Shown piece by piece: positions 31,161 to 41,068 of a stretch of DNA of 64,000 bases. The DNA comes from Flaccisagitta enflata (lineage: Eukaryota > Chaetognatha > Sagittoidea > Aphragmophora), in contig OZ231128.1 in the NCBI GenBank assembly GCA_965153355.1, positions 27,280,001 to 27,344,000 of the forward strand, in the 5' to 3' direction. The notes below the pieces were generated by a model. The model worked only from the letters and a program-made list of their open reading frames with translations. It was not told where the DNA came from and ran no database searches. The position numbers and the translations under genes are program-made. The number at the start of each line of letters is the position of its first letter. Position 1 is the stretch's first letter.

Positions 31161-31298
31161 CAGTAGATGTCGTCTAGACTTGGAAATACAGGGGAGCTCA
31201 TAACCTGAGCCTCAGTATAATGAGGGGACTGATATTTTGATGGTGTAATGTATAGACCCTAAGGGGTTGACAATGGGGTATGGCATCCCCCTACGGCT

Positions 31299-31756
31299 TG
31301 TAGATAACGCTACTAGCTGGCTAGCTAGCTCTTCCGTGACTATAAGCCGGGACTCGGATCGTAACTGAATACTTGAGTCTTTCATCTATGAACTCACAAG
31401 TTAATAGATAGAGGCGTGTGTTTAGTCTGAGCAGCCTTTTGAAGGGGTTATATTTGTTACCCTTCCCTCACCAGTTGAATCTACATCAGTTCCAAGGATA
31501 TAACAGCAGGCAGGGTGAAATACATGATATGCATTAAGAGGTAGCTACATCACTTTGCAATGAGACAATATAGGAGAGGAAACGTGACAATGTAACATGA
31601 TTGACCTCATGTAGGACATAGGAGAGAAAGGGGAAAGGAGAATAACAGTAATTGAGCATGCGAGGACAAGGGTATTAATCATAAGAGAGGAGACTGCAAT
31701 ATGAAAATGAGATTGATGATTGAAGGTAAAAGGATGGACTCTATTGAGAGCCCACA
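31299..31756 (-). repeat. 3' LTR of the gypsy element
   Basis: 458 bp, TG..CA ends, uninterrupted. Inner boundary at 31,757. Confidence 0.92.
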
Positions 31757-31772
31757 CGCCCCCCAGACGTTT
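31757..31772 (-). promoter_or_regulatory. Polypurine tract of the gypsy element
   Basis: On the - strand the sequence just before the 3' LTR reads CTGGGGGGCG, a G-rich tract of the kind used to prime plus-strand synthesis. Confidence 0.6.
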
Positions 31773-31800
31773 TGTTGCACCTCTGGGAGAAAAAACGTCT

Positions 31801-34800
31801 TCACACGTCGAGATGGGCTTTCAAGATGGCTGAGAGAGAGGGGCCATAATTTGGCCTTGCCATTCTTCTGTTTAAGTCGGCGCGCTGCACCGGACGAGGA
31901 TGAGGTGTCACCGTTTGAGGTAGGGAAGTTGAATTGTCATTGAGGCTAGTGCCTGGCCTAGCAGCCACTGGCGTGTTACACGGCGCCTGAGGGTTGTCGG
32001 GAGGTTCGCACTGGCAGGGCGCGAGGTTTGAGTCCGCTGGTGTATGCCCATCATAGGGGTCCTCAGTGCCTGGCTCCGGAGCCACTGGCTCAGAGTATGA
32101 CGATTCTGCGATGGGACTGGACTGTTGTTCCCGCTTAAATGATTGAGGATGTTGACGTTGGTTAAAATCAGCAATGTGGGGCGCCCCCCTGCGTCGATTT
32201 CTCCTAGACTGCATGGTTGGCCTAGGAGGCTCTGGAGCCTGCAGAGATTGCTGAGGCTGCTGAGGCTGCGGAGGCTGCGGAGACTGTGGTGAAGGGGGCT
32301 GGCTATTTCCATTGTTTGTGTCTTCTAGGTCCACATATGCCGGTTTGATGCGGGCTAAGGCTATTTCGTCTACTCCACGTCCTGGTAGGTGGACGTTGAA
32401 GCCAGTCTCAGTGCGAGATTCGACCTTGAAGGGGCCTACGTAAGGCAATGTAAGAGGAGGATGGCCATGTCCCCCACGTCTTACAAAAACATGGGTTGCA
32501 TCCTTGAGGTCGTCAGGTAAATAAGTGTGCGGTTGACGATGTGTGGATGTTGGTGTTGGCTGGAGGCGTTCAACTTCGACACGCAAGTTTCCTAGCATGC
32601 GCTTGCGCTGCTGTGTCAAGTCTTCTTCCACGAAGGTTACATCTGGGAGCAATTCCCCTGGAACTGCCAGACCTTCGCCGTAAACCAACTCTGCTGGGGA
32701 GGAACCCACATCCGGTTTGAGAGTAGTTCGTATGGCCAGGAGCGCCATTGGAAGGCGCCAAAACCATTCTGTACTGTCCTCGCCACACTGGGCTTTGAGT
32801 GATTCCTTGAGTCTTCTGTGGAATCTTTCCACCAAGCCATTGGCCTCAGGATGGTATGACATTGTAAGGTGGGCCACAATGCCCCATGTGTGGCAAAGTT
32901 GCTTCCACAATTCAGAAGTAAATTGTGACCCACGGTCGGTTGTAATTGCTTTAGGGACGCCAAATGAGGCTATCTAGCCATGCGTGATTGCGTCGATAAC
33001 GGTTTCTGTTGTGGTGTCCTTCAGTGGGATTGCCGTTGGCCATCGCGTAAACCGGTCAATGATTGTCAACAGATAGCAGTATCCGTTAGATTCTGGCATC
33101 TTAGTGAGGTCTGCATGTAGGTGCGCAAAGCGTCTGTTTGGGACAATGAATTTGCCAATTTCTGGGACAACGTGACGTCGCACCTTGGCTTTTTGACAGT
33201 GCACACATTCGCGAGACCATTTTGCTGTATCAGCGCGGATTGATGGCCAGACAAATTTTTCGCAAATCATCTGTCTTGTTCTTTCAATGCCAGGGTGACC
33301 AAGGCTGTGAATAGCATCAAAGACGCGTCTTCTCCAGGTAAATGGAACAAATGGACGAGCAGGGCCATTAGAGACATCTACGTGCAGGTGGTATGGACCC
33401 ATTGGAACTTTTCGGAATGATATTCCAGAATTTGGATCGCGTGAGATGCGAGTAAAATCCGGGTCTAGAGGCTGATCGCGTGCCATCTCTTCAAAGTCAA
33501 TGCCCAGAGAGACTATTGAGTTGATTGATTGATTTAGATCCTCCAGTTTTTCGCTCGGAATAGGTTTCTTGATGCTTGACGATGGCGTTGTGATTGTTTT
33601 GGTCAAGTGAACCTTGTGGCCTGGACCAAGCTGGGTTGTGATGCCTGCGTCAACCATCGCAATCAAGAACACATGTTCCTCTGTTTCATTTGGGCGGGAC
33701 AACGCGTCTGCCACAACATTGGCTTTGCCTTCGATGTATCTTATGTCAGTCGTGTATTCGGCAATACAAGACAGTTGGTATGTTTGACGTGCCGTGTGTG
33801 GCTCAGTCTTTTTTGAGAGAGCAGGAACAAGTGACTGATGATCGGTGTACAGCGTAAATCGTCGACCCTCCACCATATGACGGAAGTGACGGATTGATCA
33901 AAAAGCTGCAAGGAGTTCCCGGTCAAAAGGCGGCCACCTTCGTTCGTTGTTTTTTAGTCTAGCGCTGAAGAACCCTAGAGGTTCCCAACCGTTTGGACCT
34001 CTTTGCTCCAGAACAGCACCCATGGCGACGTTTGATGCATCTGTTGTCAAGGCTAAGGCGGCGTTTGGACGAGGATGGCGCAGCATTGCTGCATTGGCCA
34101 GTGCTTCCTTGATTGCTTTGAAGGAGCTCTCACACTCTGGTGTCCAATTCAGCTTTTTGGGCTTCCCTTTCAGGGCTTCAAACAGGAAGTCCATATGATG
34201 GGCTGCATGGCGAATGTGTTTGCGGTAGTAACCAACCATGCCGTTGAAACGTTGCAGTTCCTTTACAGTGGTTGGTGCCTTAGTGGCCCTTATCGCCTCG
34301 ACTTTCTCGGGCAGCGGAGTGACGCCCTCCTGATTGACGCGGAAGCCAAGGAAGTCTAGCTCTGTCACACCAAGGATGCACTTTGGCCGATTGACAACCA
34401 GCCCATTTGCAGACAAGAGATCAAAAATCTGCCTTAAGTGATCCAGGTGCTCTTCTGGTGTGTTTGAGAAGACAAGGATATCGTCCAAATACACGTAGCA
34501 AAATGGAAGGTCACCCAGGACCTCATCCATCAGCCTTTGAAAGTCTTGTCCCGCGTTTTTTAAGCCAAACGGGCAGCGGGGGAAAATGTACAACCCAAAT
34601 GGGGTGATAACTGCGGTCTTTCCAATGTCCCCAGGAGCTACAGGGATTTGATGGTAGCCCTTCAGAAGATCGATTTTTGAAAGATCTTTTTTCCGCAAAG
34701 GTTGGCGTTGAAGTCTGCCAGGGACTTAACTGGGTATTTGTCATCAATTGTAGTGGTGTTTAGGCGGCGATAGTCGCCACAAACTCGCCAACCTCCACCG

Positions 34801-35513
34801 GGTTTTGGGGCGACCATGAGCGGGGATGCCCACTCGCTTTTGCCTCTGTAACAGATGCCCAATTTGACCAGCTTTTCAAACTCTTGTTTGGCGATTGCAA
34901 GCTTCTCCGGATTGAGAGGTCTCACCTTTGACTGAATTGGGCGGCAGTTTGTAGGTATGTGGTGTTGGACACCGTGTGCCACATCCTTTGGCTTGAAGGA
35001 TGGATTTGACAGTTCAGGGTAACTCTCAAGGAGTTTTAGGAAAGGGTCCTGCCCTTGGCTGACATGGTTGATTTTGCTAAAATCGTTTGCTTGCGTATTG
35101 TTGTTGATACGCACAGGTATTGTTGAGCAATCAGACAGATCAATAAGGCATTTATCGCGGTGATTGGGAGCAAGGTAAAAATGAGAGAGAAAATCCGCTC
35201 CTAGGATTGGTTGGCGGACATCGGCAACAATGAAGGAAAATGAAAATCTATGATCACCAATACAGACATCTCGGTCTGTAAGCCCATAACACAAAATTTC
35301 TGAACCGTTGGCTGCTTGAAGTCGCCAAGCATTGGGGCCAGCAGCGCGTTGCTGTGGTGTTGGCGGGATTATTGACCATGCTGCGCCGCCATCTATAAGC
35401 CAACGAGTATTGTCGATTGCGTCAATGGCAAAAAGAAGCTTTGAGCCGTCTTGTGATTCGCGGGGCAGTGCGGCATTTATTTCTGGCCCGCCTGCCCGTT
35501 TCCCGGGAAGCGT
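31801..35513 (-). pseudogene. gypsy pol (protease-RT-RNase H-integrase), three lesions
   Basis: The frame opens at about 35,513, in the -1 frame relative to gag. Protease: LIDGGAA at about 35,400, where the family has D-T/S-G, then ILGADFLSHF. RT: SEWASPLMVAPKPGGGWRVC and the catalytic YLDD at 34,480-34,491. RNase H: LTTDASNVAMGAVL and LYTDHQSLV. Integrase: an HHCC finger (HSLGHPG.. and CVHC, about 33,300-33,190), then D, D (ITTDRGSQFT) and E (HPEANGLVERFHRR). A GPF-type block (PYVGPFKVES) and a Pro/Gln-rich tail follow, with no chromodomain. Lesions: a one-base frame change at about 34,675-34,690 in RT, TGA at 33,898 in RNase H and TAG at 32,974 in integrase. The element cannot make a full Pol. 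Confidence 0.92.
35466..35504 (-). promoter_or_regulatory. Likely -1 ribosomal frameshift signal, gag-pol
   Basis: On the - strand GGGAAAC is read in the gag frame as G-GGA-AAC, a canonical X-XXY-YYZ heptamer. Directly after it, GGGCAGGCGG can pair with CCGCACTGCCC around a 14-base loop, with one bulged A. The pol frame becomes open only about 10 bases before the heptamer and gag stops about 20 bases after it. The stem starts without the usual 5-9 base spacer, which is unusual. Confidence 0.7.
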
Positions 35514-36541
35514 TGTTCATCAAATCGGGAGCAGCTGACTTCGCAGTAGCGGGCCTTGTCACCAAACCTGAAGTGGGCTTGGCAAAGATCAACGCTTTTC
35601 TTGACTGGGTAGTTTGGATTTGCTTTCACAACCTTTGGTGCCGATTTGGGTGCTTCAGTTTTTATTGTCTTCATAGGCTTTTGGCCTTGTCGAGGACGGG
35701 TCCATCGGTTGCCCTTTGGGAAACGGTGGTTGATGGCGTTGACCTCGTCTTCGCTGTCAGTATCGATGGGATCAGGGACGTCATTGATAGCGCTGACTTG
35801 CAAGCTTGGGGCTTGGTGGATAGGTTTTCCGTTTCTGTCAAAGTACTGGTCAGCTAGTTTAACAGTTTTGGCGCCATCTGCGTCTTTGACTTTGTCGTGG
35901 ATGGTCCGTCTGACATCTGTTGGTAGTTCTCTCAGGACCATTTCTTTCACAATGTCATCCACCGTAATTGAGCCAATCTTTTCCTTGATGGCCGCAAACA
36001 TCTCCGATGGTAATTTCCCGTCTCTTTGGAAACCGTCAAGAATGACTGCTGCTTGTTGAGCTTTTGTTCGGCCGTATCTGCCGCGGAGGTAGGCCTCGAA
36101 AGCCGTCCATTCGTCCGCGGTCCCCTCGCCGTAGAGAAACTCGTTAATTCTTGGGTCGGCGTCCACCGAAAATTTTGTTTCAATAAAAGCAAATTTGTCC
36201 TTTGGCTCAGTGACGCCTGCTCGTCGATAAGCGTTGTCAATGCGCTTCAACCAGATGTCGACGTTTTTGGGGTCAAAGGCCGGGAGTTCTGGTTTTCGGC
36301 TGGAGACTCTGACGCCTTGTAGCGCCTCTGTCAAAGCTTGAACAGAGTTGTTTGGGTCACCCATGTTTTCGGCTTCTGGGAATGTGAAGATAAGTCCCTC
36401 TTCTTCTTCACAATGATTTGGTGATGCAAGTCTTTGATCTCGAGTCGGAGAACGGCGTCTGCGGAATGATGTTAATGGTGCTGCTAGTAGATTTGGATCA
36501 GCTTCTGACTGTGAACGTGTAGTTGTTCTTTGGTTGTTCAT
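35477..36541 (-). CDS. gypsy gag
   Basis: A 354-residue frame. Residues about 80-230 are the capsid-like region typical of invertebrate gypsy Gag (LPAFDPKNVDIWLKRIDNAY, AYLRGRYG, LPSEMFAAIKEKIG). The tail ends in one atypical knuckle-like motif, LCQAHFRFGDKARYC then EVSC, a Cys-x2-His..Cys arrangement rather than the retroviral CCHC box. The frame appears intact. It stops at 35,477 just after a GGGAAAC slippery heptamer (35,498-35,504) that is in the right frame for a -1 shift into pol. ATG at 36,541 is the first in the frame after the primer-binding region. Confidence 0.88.
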   Translation of the reverse strand: MNNQRTTTRSQSEADPNLLAAPLTSFRRRRSPTRDQRLASPNHCEEEEGLIFTFPEAENMGDPNNSVQALTEALQGVRVSSRKPELPAFDPKNVDIWLKRIDNAYRRAGVTEPKDKFAFIETKFSVDADPRINEFLYGEGTADEWTAFEAYLRGRYGRTKAQQAAVILDGFQRDGKLPSEMFAAIKEKIGSITVDDIVKEMVLRELPTDVRRTIHDKVKDADGAKTVKLADQYFDRNGKPIHQAPSLQVSAINDVPDPIDTDSEDEVNAINHRFPKGNRWTRPRQGQKPMKTIKTEAPKSAPKVVKANPNYPVKKSVDLCQAHFRFGDKARYCEVSCSRFDEQRFPGNGQAGQK

Positions 36542-36857
36542 TGGGCGAGATCAATGCGGGATCGCCTATAGAGCGGGGCAAGTGCCACGAAGTTCACTGA
36601 GTGAGTGCGTGGCGCTGGCCATTGAATTGTTCCGGTTCACCGGCTTCTCTTCTGAACAACTTCTCAGACAAGTTGTTACAGATTTCTGGTTTACCAGCTT
36701 CTCTTCTGATCCACCTCTCAGACAGGTTGGAACAGATATCCGGTTTACCGGCCTCTTGTCGGGGACTGACTTTTGACTCAACCAGATTAGTCAGCTTAGC
36801 CTTCAGCGCAGCGCAATCGGCGCGCCTCATTAGGGGCTGGACTGAGGTTGGAATATA

Positions 36858-36876
36858 GTTCAGTCGGGCTCACCAG
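36858..36876 (-). promoter_or_regulatory. Primer-binding site of the gypsy element
   Basis: Immediately inside the 5' LTR the - strand reads CTGGTGAGCCCGACTGAAC. From the second base, TGG complements a tRNA CCA end. The tRNA species was not identified. Confidence 0.6.
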
Positions 36877-37429
36877 TGTAGATAACGCTACTAGCTGGCT
36901 AGCTAGCTCTTCCGTGACTATAAGCCGGGACTCGGATCGTAACTGAATACTTGAGTCTTTCATCTATGAACTCGCAAGTTAATAGATAGAGGCGTGTGTA
37001 TAGTCTGAGCAGCCTTTTGAAGGGGTTATATTTCTTACCCTTCCCTCACCAGTTGAATCTACATCTCTGGTGCTAACTCGGGCTTTTTGAAATTCGCTAG
37101 TTAGCCCCTAAAAAATCGCTAGAATTCGCCAAGTTTTTTTCCAAATTAGCTAGAAATTCGCTAGATTTTCCTTTGCATACCTGATAACCATTAATAAAGA
37201 AAACGATCCATTTAACAAAAGTAAAATGCTTATGAACTAGTAAACTGCAACTACCTATAGTTGGATAGGATTCAATACATTCATTTTGAATAATCATTCA
37301 GCATTCATTAAGCTGAGGTCGAGTTGTCGAAGCAGTCCCTTGACTGCGAGCCCGCACATGATCATACATGTTTTGATTGAATCGTTGCATCATGCCGGGA
37401 AGAATGGAGATATTTGCACCATTACCAAC

Positions 37430-37507
37430 GGATTGATGGACCAACGGGTTTTCAGATGGACAGACCGACAAAGCCTTTTATAAATGTGTGTCTGCAACTA
37501 AAAATGG
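37430..37507 (-). repeat. HINE-like fragment inside the 2-kb element
   Basis: GGACCAACGGGTTTTCAGAT, GACCGACAAAGCCTTTTATA and TGTGTCTGCAACTAAAAA. Palindrome end only. Confidence 0.6.
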
Positions 37508-38295
37508 GATGAAGAATAGCATTCTGGGCTAAAAGAAAGAACCCTTGAACAAGAACCAATGCGAACAGTTTGTTCGTATAACATATAACATCGCACACTA
37601 AACAAGCCAAAGAGTCAGTATTTCTTCTTCTTTCTTCCTTCATTTCTTCTTATATTTTTTTTCTTTTTTTATCTAATGAGCCGACGTCAGGCAGTGCAGC
37701 CGGCAGCCTCGAGACTCGAGCAGTATTTCAATTTTGATGCAGTAGAGACAGAGGAATTTTGGGGCCCCTATACAATCAAATAATCCGGGCCCCCCCTAGT
37801 CTTGATGCGACCGCCAACACGAATAAGGGCACATACACTTTTTTTATAAGAATCTAGTTTATAAGAACATCAAGGCTTCCAATGGCCCCAAAATTAAGGA
37901 CATCTTAAAAACAAATTTTGAGAAAAAAAATTTGTTTAAAGTAACATTTTAAGAACATTAACAAAACACTAACATTTTGTATAATTAAGATAAAATTTTT
38001 AATCTCTGATATAAATACCAAGAAAATATCCCCAGACATTAAGGTTTAGCATTTGTTTTAATAGTATTCAATAGAAATATATTCAATGTAGTCCAATAAT
38101 AGTATATTATGAGGTTCTTTATATTTTATATAGTATTTTGAATTAAGAACGCTCTAAGAATATTGAAGGCTTCATTTGGCCTCGAAAATAAGAACATGAA
38201 TCCTTCAAGAAAAAAATGAAGTTCTTATAAAAAAAAAGTGTAGTTGATATACAGTCGTTTATTGATTACTTTTCAAATGTTGAACTAAGCTCTGT

Positions 38296-38444
38296 AACAA
38301 GGCCGGATACACGGCAGTCCAGTCGCAGACGGTTGGGCAGGAGTAGTAATGCAAAAACCGCTCGGTATTCAAAAATGTGACCGACTGACGGATGGACAGA
38401 TGGACGGACATGGCAAGTTGTTGAGTCGTGTATCCGCGACTAAA
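38296..38444 (-). repeat. HINE-like element, subfamily A (intact) inside the 2-kb element
   Basis: AACAAGGCCGGATACACGGC, GTTGGGCAGGAGTAGTAATG, AACCGCTCGGTATTCAAAAA, GAC tract, GTTGAGTCGTGTATCCGCGA then CTAAA. The fourth level of the nest. Confidence 0.8.
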
Positions 38445-39412
38445 GATAGAAAAAAAAAATAGAAGCTAAAGGTTTGGTTGTGCATATGCACATTATTCCC
38501 ACAGGAGTTATTGTTTTTATTGGGCCCTAAACTTTTCCTTTGTTTTTTTTTTTTCATTTCCTTTTTTCTTTTTTTTTTTCCTTTTTTTTCTTTTCCTTTT
38601 TTCCTTTTCGTTTTTCCCTTTCTTTCTTCTTCATTTCTGAGGCCTGGACCCCTATGATTTTTAAAGGGTGTATAGGCCTCTACAGGCCCCGGAGTAGAGA
38701 GCATGATAGTTGGGAGAAGAAAAAAAAATAGGTCTTGAGTTGCCCAGCGGGAAAAGTGAATGCTGATTCCTATTTCCCATTGGGAATCCGCAATTTTTCC
38801 ATACAATGACTAAAAGAGAGACTAAAAGAGCCTAAAATTGGATAAATATTTAGCAAAAATGGAGAGAATTAGCTGAATTTCGCTAAAATTCGCTAAAATC
38901 TGCTAGAATTAGCTAGATTAGCTGGGGGTTTTGAAAAAAATCGCTAGATAATTCGCTAGGAGCTAGATGAGAAATTCTTGTCGCTAGGAGGTGCCGAAAT
39001 TCGCTAGAAATGGCGATAAAATCGCCAAATTAGCAGCAAAGATCTACATCAGTTCCAAGGATATAAGAGCAGTCAGGGTGAAATACATGATATGCATTAA
39101 GAGGTAGCTACATCACTTTGCAATGAGACAATATAGGAGAGGAAATGTGACAATGTAACATGATTGACCTCATGTAGGACATAGGAGAGAAAGGGGAAAG
39201 GAGAATAACAGTAATTGAGCATGCGAGGACAAGGGTATTAATCATAAGAGAGGAGACTGCAATATGCAAATGAGATTGATGATTGAAGGTAAAAGGATGG
39301 ACTCTATTGAAAGCCCACAGGCTTACCTTACAAAAAAAACTTTTAGTATAAAACATTAGGATCAATCACTTTTATGGCAGAATTTCAGCTTAATCTATTT
39401 GCTTAAGTTGCA

Positions 39413-39511
39413 AAACCAACCCGGGATTCGAACCTGGAACCTTTAAAGAAACAAACTGCTCGCGATGAATCTGAAGCTAAGATCGTTAACCACTAGACTG
39501 ATTCCGACAAC
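39413..39511 (-). other. tRNA-like core with A and B boxes (copy 2)
   Basis: On the - strand ATCAGTCTAGTGGTTAACGA is an A-box-like block and CCAGGTTCGAATCCCGGG a B-box-like block. The arrangement is the same as at 62,089-62,188. Confidence 0.65.
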
Positions 39512-39879
39512 TGTTCAAAAGGAGCTGATATGATTTAGTATATTCAAAAGAATTTTCTTTCCACAGAGCTGCCATACCCCATTGTCAACTCTATAGGACA
39601 TAAGCATTATACACACACAGTTTCATTTCACTGGCATAAATAGTAGTTATGGTATGAGGGCCCCCGTATTTCCAAGTATAGACGACATCTACTGTACCAT
39701 TTTGCTATTGGAGTAGCAAGCTTGTTTTACTTGTCATTTCTAAACGAATTGAGATAGAAGAATGCGGTTGGTGGCATAAGCTCAGAAATTTGATGTAGTT
39801 TCAGAATCTCACTGATTCATATATTAATTTCTTGTTTTAGGCAGAGATATGGTCCATAATGCTTGCCGACAAATATATG

Positions 39880-40600
39880 TTCTAGTCATTTTAAGTTATT
39901 TAAGTCGAGGTGCAAACGAAGACCAAATTAGAGGAGTCAAAACATTTTTTTTTCAATATTTCAAATTCTATTAATTTACACTTTTTTTATCAAAGAATAT
40001 AATTGTTATATTATGTTGTTTTCAGTTTTGCATAGAAAATCATTTGTAGATAAAAAAAGCAGAGTGCTGAGCAAGTGAAAAGAGGAGAAAAAAGAAGGAA
40101 ATCTATAGAAAATTTAATTTTGCAACTTAACTTGTCTTGGGGAAAATTCTAAGACTCTCTCTAAATGCAAAATTTTGCATTTTCAAAAACATGGCATCAT
40201 TCTAAAAACATATAAGATAAGAGCCATGTTCTTAGAAATGCAAAACTGTTCAATTTGTTCAAGTCTTAGAATTTTCCCTTCACAGGTTTTGAATTTTTGC
40301 ACTACTATTTTTAAGGAATTTATTATTTCCAATAATTCTTTCTTGTCTTTGTCAATAAAACAAAGTAATGCCTTTATCATACTAGGGTTTCTTTTACTAA
40401 TAGAGTATTATCAAATTACAAGATTACAAATTTCATTTAAAACATCACAAAATAGTAATGAATATACTTATGAGAAGAGACTGAAACTGAAATTTTATCT
40501 TCATTTGCACCTCGACTTAAGAGAATTCGAAGTCATTCTAAGTCATTCTAATTCATTATGTAAATCTCGCACGCGACTCATGGGTAATGGCCATGTTAGT
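39880..40600 (+). repeat. HINE-D-like array split by a TTAA MITE
   Basis: AGTCATTTTAAGTTATT at 39,884-39,900 continues at 40,521 with GAGAATTCGAAGTCATTCTA and ends in ATCTCGCACGCGACTCATGG then GTAATGGCCATGTTAG, the D-type end. The block between is the MITE. Confidence 0.65.
39904..40516. mobile_element. MITE with TTAA target duplication, 613 bp
   Basis: Ends GTCGAGGTGCAAACGAAGA and, inverted, TCTTCATTTGCACCTCGAC; TTAA on both sides (39,900-39,903; 40,517-40,520). TTAA use fits piggyBac or Kolobok types, but the terminal bases fit neither clearly. AT-rich inside, with no transposase. Confidence 0.7.
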
Positions 40601-41068
40601 ATCAGACACAGCCTTATCCGTCCATCAGTCAAAAATGGAAAATGTGTGTTTTGGATATTTTTCTTTTTGTGTGTAAGGGGGTGAGTTAGGGTGTGGATGG
40701 GGGTTTGTTGCCCCTGTTCATCTGTCCATAACGATAAGGTGACCCTGCGGGCACTGGTTCTACTGAGAAAGGGAAATTTAATGCACTTTACATATTACAT
40801 AAGATGTAGAATCTGAAGCCATCGTTACTTGGTAAAGCATGATTACAAAATCAGATCGAAACAACATGCTTGGAAAGATTGTCCATGGAATTATAGGTTT
40901 TTTTTTTTCTCAACAAGAACAAAAGTCTAATTTTATATTAATAGACAAATTTTGTTTTCAGGGTATATTGTGAAAGATTCTAAGAGAGAAAAATTAGGTT
41001 TTTAAAAATCTGGAAGTGGGTGGGTTGCAGAACAGCATCCGGCTGCTTACACACAGGCGCCAACGGTT
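40601..41068. other. Intron 5, non-coding
   Basis: HINE-C-like scraps (GTGTAAGGGGGTGAGTTAGG then GTGTGGATGGGGGTTTG, 40,670-40,710). Nothing else recognised. Confidence 0.4.

Larger units (their letters stand above)
37066..39041. mobile_element. Non-autonomous DNA element inside the LTR, about 2 kb
   Basis: Flanked by ATCTACATC repeats (8-9 bp, as in hAT elements). The ends are imperfect inverted repeats: TCTGGTGCTAACTCGGGC against CTTTGCTGCTAATTTGGC. Both subterminal regions are packed with GCTAG-containing units (AATTCGCTAG, AGCTAGAAATTCGCTAG), a usual arrangement for transposase-binding sites. The inside is AT-rich with no transposase frame and holds two HINE copies, so it is non-autonomous. 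hAT is a guess from duplication length. Confidence 0.65.
31299..39319 (-). mobile_element. Ty3/gypsy LTR retrotransposon, inactive
   Basis: Two 458-bp LTRs start TGTAGATAAC and end GAGCCCACA or AAGCCCACA on the + strand. GGCT lies on both sides (31,295-31,298 and 39,320-39,323), a 4-bp target duplication. The LTRs differ at about 8 positions, so the insertion is fairly recent. The order gag, protease, RT, RNase H, integrase places it in Ty3/gypsy. The 5' LTR is broken by a later DNA element (37,066-39,050). With that block removed its length is 189 + 269 = 458, exactly that of the 3' LTR. It is antisense within the host gene's intron. Confidence 0.93.
36877..39319 (-). repeat. 5' LTR of the gypsy element, interrupted
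   Basis: LTR sequence occupies 36,877-37,065 and 39,051-39,319. The middle is a later insertion with a 9-bp repeat ATCTACATC at its borders (37,057-37,065 and 39,042-39,050). Confidence 0.9.
31161..39694 (-). mobile_element. tRNA-core mariner-like MITE split by a gypsy element
   Basis: Left end CAGTAGATGTCGTCTAGACT and right end inverted as ATAGACGACATCTACTG, flanked by TA at 31,159-31,160 and 39,695-39,696. Without the gypsy insertion and one GGCT copy, the MITE is 138 + 371 = 509 bp, close to the 501 bp of the copy at 61,906. TA duplication and a CAGT-type end fit Tc1/mariner. No transposase is present. Its tRNA-like core is at 39,413-39,511. Confidence 0.8.

Noticed and set aside
31701-31943. 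+ strand frame near the gypsy 3' end
   Set aside because: It is antisense to pol and the LTR and has no domain.
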